Shown: piece after piece, positions 6,533 through 7,334 of the stretch | How the letters are laid out: every line of letters starts with the position of its first letter | How positions within the stretch are numbered: the stretch's first letter is position 1 | Position numbers and translations under genes: made by a program | Source of the DNA: Caldisericaceae bacterium | GTDB lineage: Bacteria > Caldisericota > Caldisericia > Caldisericales > Caldisericaceae | Reading direction: 5' to 3' | Assembly: GCA_021161495.1 (NCBI GenBank) | Contig: JAGHAO010000208.1 | Location: forward strand, 1 to 7,334 | Length of the DNA: 7,334 bases | Notes under the pieces: model-generated | What the model was told of the DNA's origin: nothing | What the model saw: the letters and a program-made list of their open reading frames with translations, nothing else | Database searches by the model: none

Positions 6533-6548
6533 TAATTTTACGGGTGCC
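6510..6548. terminator. Intrinsic terminator shared by convergent genes
   Basis: A perfect 11-bp stem, GGCACCCGTAA (6522-6532) with TTACGGGTGCC (6538-6548), closes a 5-nt loop. On the - strand it is followed by GTTTTGTTTTT (6520-6510), a classic U-tract, so it is a good terminator for glutamate dehydrogenase, 12 nt past that gene's stop. On the + strand the following bases (GTATGTTTCTATT) are only moderately T-rich, so termination of the operon may be weaker. The left arm contains the last codons and stop of the peptidase gene. Confidence 0.88.
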
Positions 6549-6559
6549 GTATGTTTCTA

Positions 6560-7334
6560 TTAAGCGTAAATTCCGCGCGCCTTTGTTATGTCGGCAACAC
6601 GTTTTACAGCTACCATATAAGATGCAAGCCTCATAGGCACTGCATATTTTTGGCTCATTTGATAGACATCATTGAATGCATCTGTCATAACCTCTTCTAA
6701 TCTGTCATTAACAATGCTTTCTTTCCAGAAATACCCTTCCCTGTCTTGAACCCATTCGAAGTAAGAGACAGTTACTCCACCTGCATTGGAAAGAATATCT
6801 GGTATTAAAATAACGCCTTTTTCGTTAAGGATTTTGTCCGCTTCTGTTGTTGTAGGCCCGTTTGCCCCTTCGATGACGATCTTTGCTTTTACATTCGGGG
6901 CGTTCTCTTCCGTAATTTGGTTTTCCAGTGCCGCCGGAATTAGGAAATCAACGTCTAATTCGAGAAGCTGTTTGTTTGTAATGGGCTCTGTTCCTTCGAG
7001 GTTTACAATGGTTCCGGTTTCTTCTACCTTTCTTAATGCGGCGTTTATATCTATGCCGTTCTTATTGTATATGCCACCGTTTACATCACTTAGCGCCACC
7101 ACTTTTGCTCCTTGCAAAGCGATGAGTTTTGCCGCGACTGAACCTACGTTCCCGAATCCCTGTACTGCAACCGTTGCGTTTTTCAGGGGAATTCCGTAAA
7201 CGTCACCGGCCTCTTTTGTTATAATCATAATTCCTCTGCCGGTTGCTTCCTTTCTTCCGCGCGATCCTCCCAAGAATATCGGTTTTCCCGTGACAACGCT
7301 TGTTACTGTTTTTCTCATATGCATACTGTATGTA
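6560..7334 (-). CDS. Glutamate dehydrogenase, C-terminal two-thirds (5' end cut by window)
   Basis: Cytosolic NAD(P)-dependent enzyme interconverting glutamate and 2-oxoglutarate plus ammonia; in amino-acid-fermenting anaerobes it mainly deaminates glutamate. About 257 residues are visible of a family norm near 415-450. The frame runs off the right edge (TYS before the first visible Met at 7324-7322), so that Met is internal. Numbered from it: SVVTGKPIFLGGSRGR at 9-24 joins the substrate and nucleotide domains; the Rossmann motif GFGNVG is at 56-61, with Asp80 after the second strand; IPAALENQI is near 129-137; IVIEGANGPTT is near 149-159; and NAGGVTVSYFEWVQ is near 180-193, all hallmark segments. 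The catalytic lysines of the N-terminal domain lie outside the window. An acidic residue at the end of strand two leans towards NAD but does not settle cofactor choice. It is convergent with the operon and ends in a clear U-tailed terminator. The symbol is left blank because gdhA, gudB and rocG cannot be told apart from this part. Confidence 0.95.
   Translation of the reverse strand, partial: TYSMHMRKTVTSVVTGKPIFLGGSRGRKEATGRGIMIITKEAGDVYGIPLKNATVAVQGFGNVGSVAAKLIALQGAKVVALSDVNGGIYNKNGIDINAALRKVEETGTIVNLEGTEPITNKQLLELDVDFLIPAALENQITEENAPNVKAKIVIEGANGPTTTEADKILNEKGVILIPDILSNAGGVTVSYFEWVQDREGYFWKESIVNDRLEEVMTDAFNDVYQMSQKYAVPMRLASYMVAVKRVADITKARGIYA

Noticed and set aside
6786..7199. 137-codon + strand frame opposite glutamate dehydrogenase
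   Set aside because: It is the antisense of a conserved enzyme core; the sense-strand match to glutamate dehydrogenase is unambiguous.
7322..7332. Near-palindrome CATACTGTATG at the right edge as an operator
   Set aside because: It lies inside the glutamate dehydrogenase coding region, is short, and encodes residues expected at that place in the family.

Overview
The window is bacterial, moderately AT-rich and densely coded. It holds five genes on the + strand (positions 1 to 6532) that converge on one gene on the - strand (6560 to the right edge). Both outermost genes are cut by the window. Arginine is written mostly as AGA/AGG and ATA isoleucine codons are frequent. With a ClpB disaggregase, a hexameric-type glutamate dehydrogenase and a secreted gingipain-like protein carrying a dockerin-like tail, this would suit an anaerobic, protein-using and perhaps thermophilic or deep-branching bacterium. 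That is inference from style only; I cannot name the lineage.

Layout of the + strand: clpB (missing about 30 N-terminal residues), rsmG (16S rRNA G527 methyltransferase), an unrecognised protein with about seven membrane segments, a glycerophosphodiester phosphodiesterase with an unusual insertion, and an exported family C25 (gingipain-like) cysteine peptidase ending in a dockerin-like Ca-binding repeat pair. Each gene starts at or before the stop of the one before it (overlaps of about 13, 13, 4 and 17 nt), so the five read as one translationally coupled operon. Its promoter lies left of the window. A shared hairpin (6522-6548) separates it from the convergent glutamate dehydrogenase gene, whose 3' two-thirds is visible.

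Functionally the operon mixes cytosolic housekeeping (protein disaggregation, ribosome modification) with membrane or envelope and extracellular functions (polytopic protein, phospholipid headgroup hydrolysis, secreted protease). I see no mobile element, CRISPR array, tRNA or rRNA, and no intergenic stretch longer than about 30 bases.

The points most worth a second look are: the start of rsmG, where the only well-placed Shine-Dalgarno sequence serves an ATT codon; a Shine-Dalgarno plus GTG inside clpB at the place where E. coli makes its short ClpB form; the C25 peptidase with a dockerin-like tail containing matching Phe-Cys pairs; the roughly 85-residue beta-rich insertion in the phosphodiesterase; and a terminator built into the last codons of the peptidase gene.
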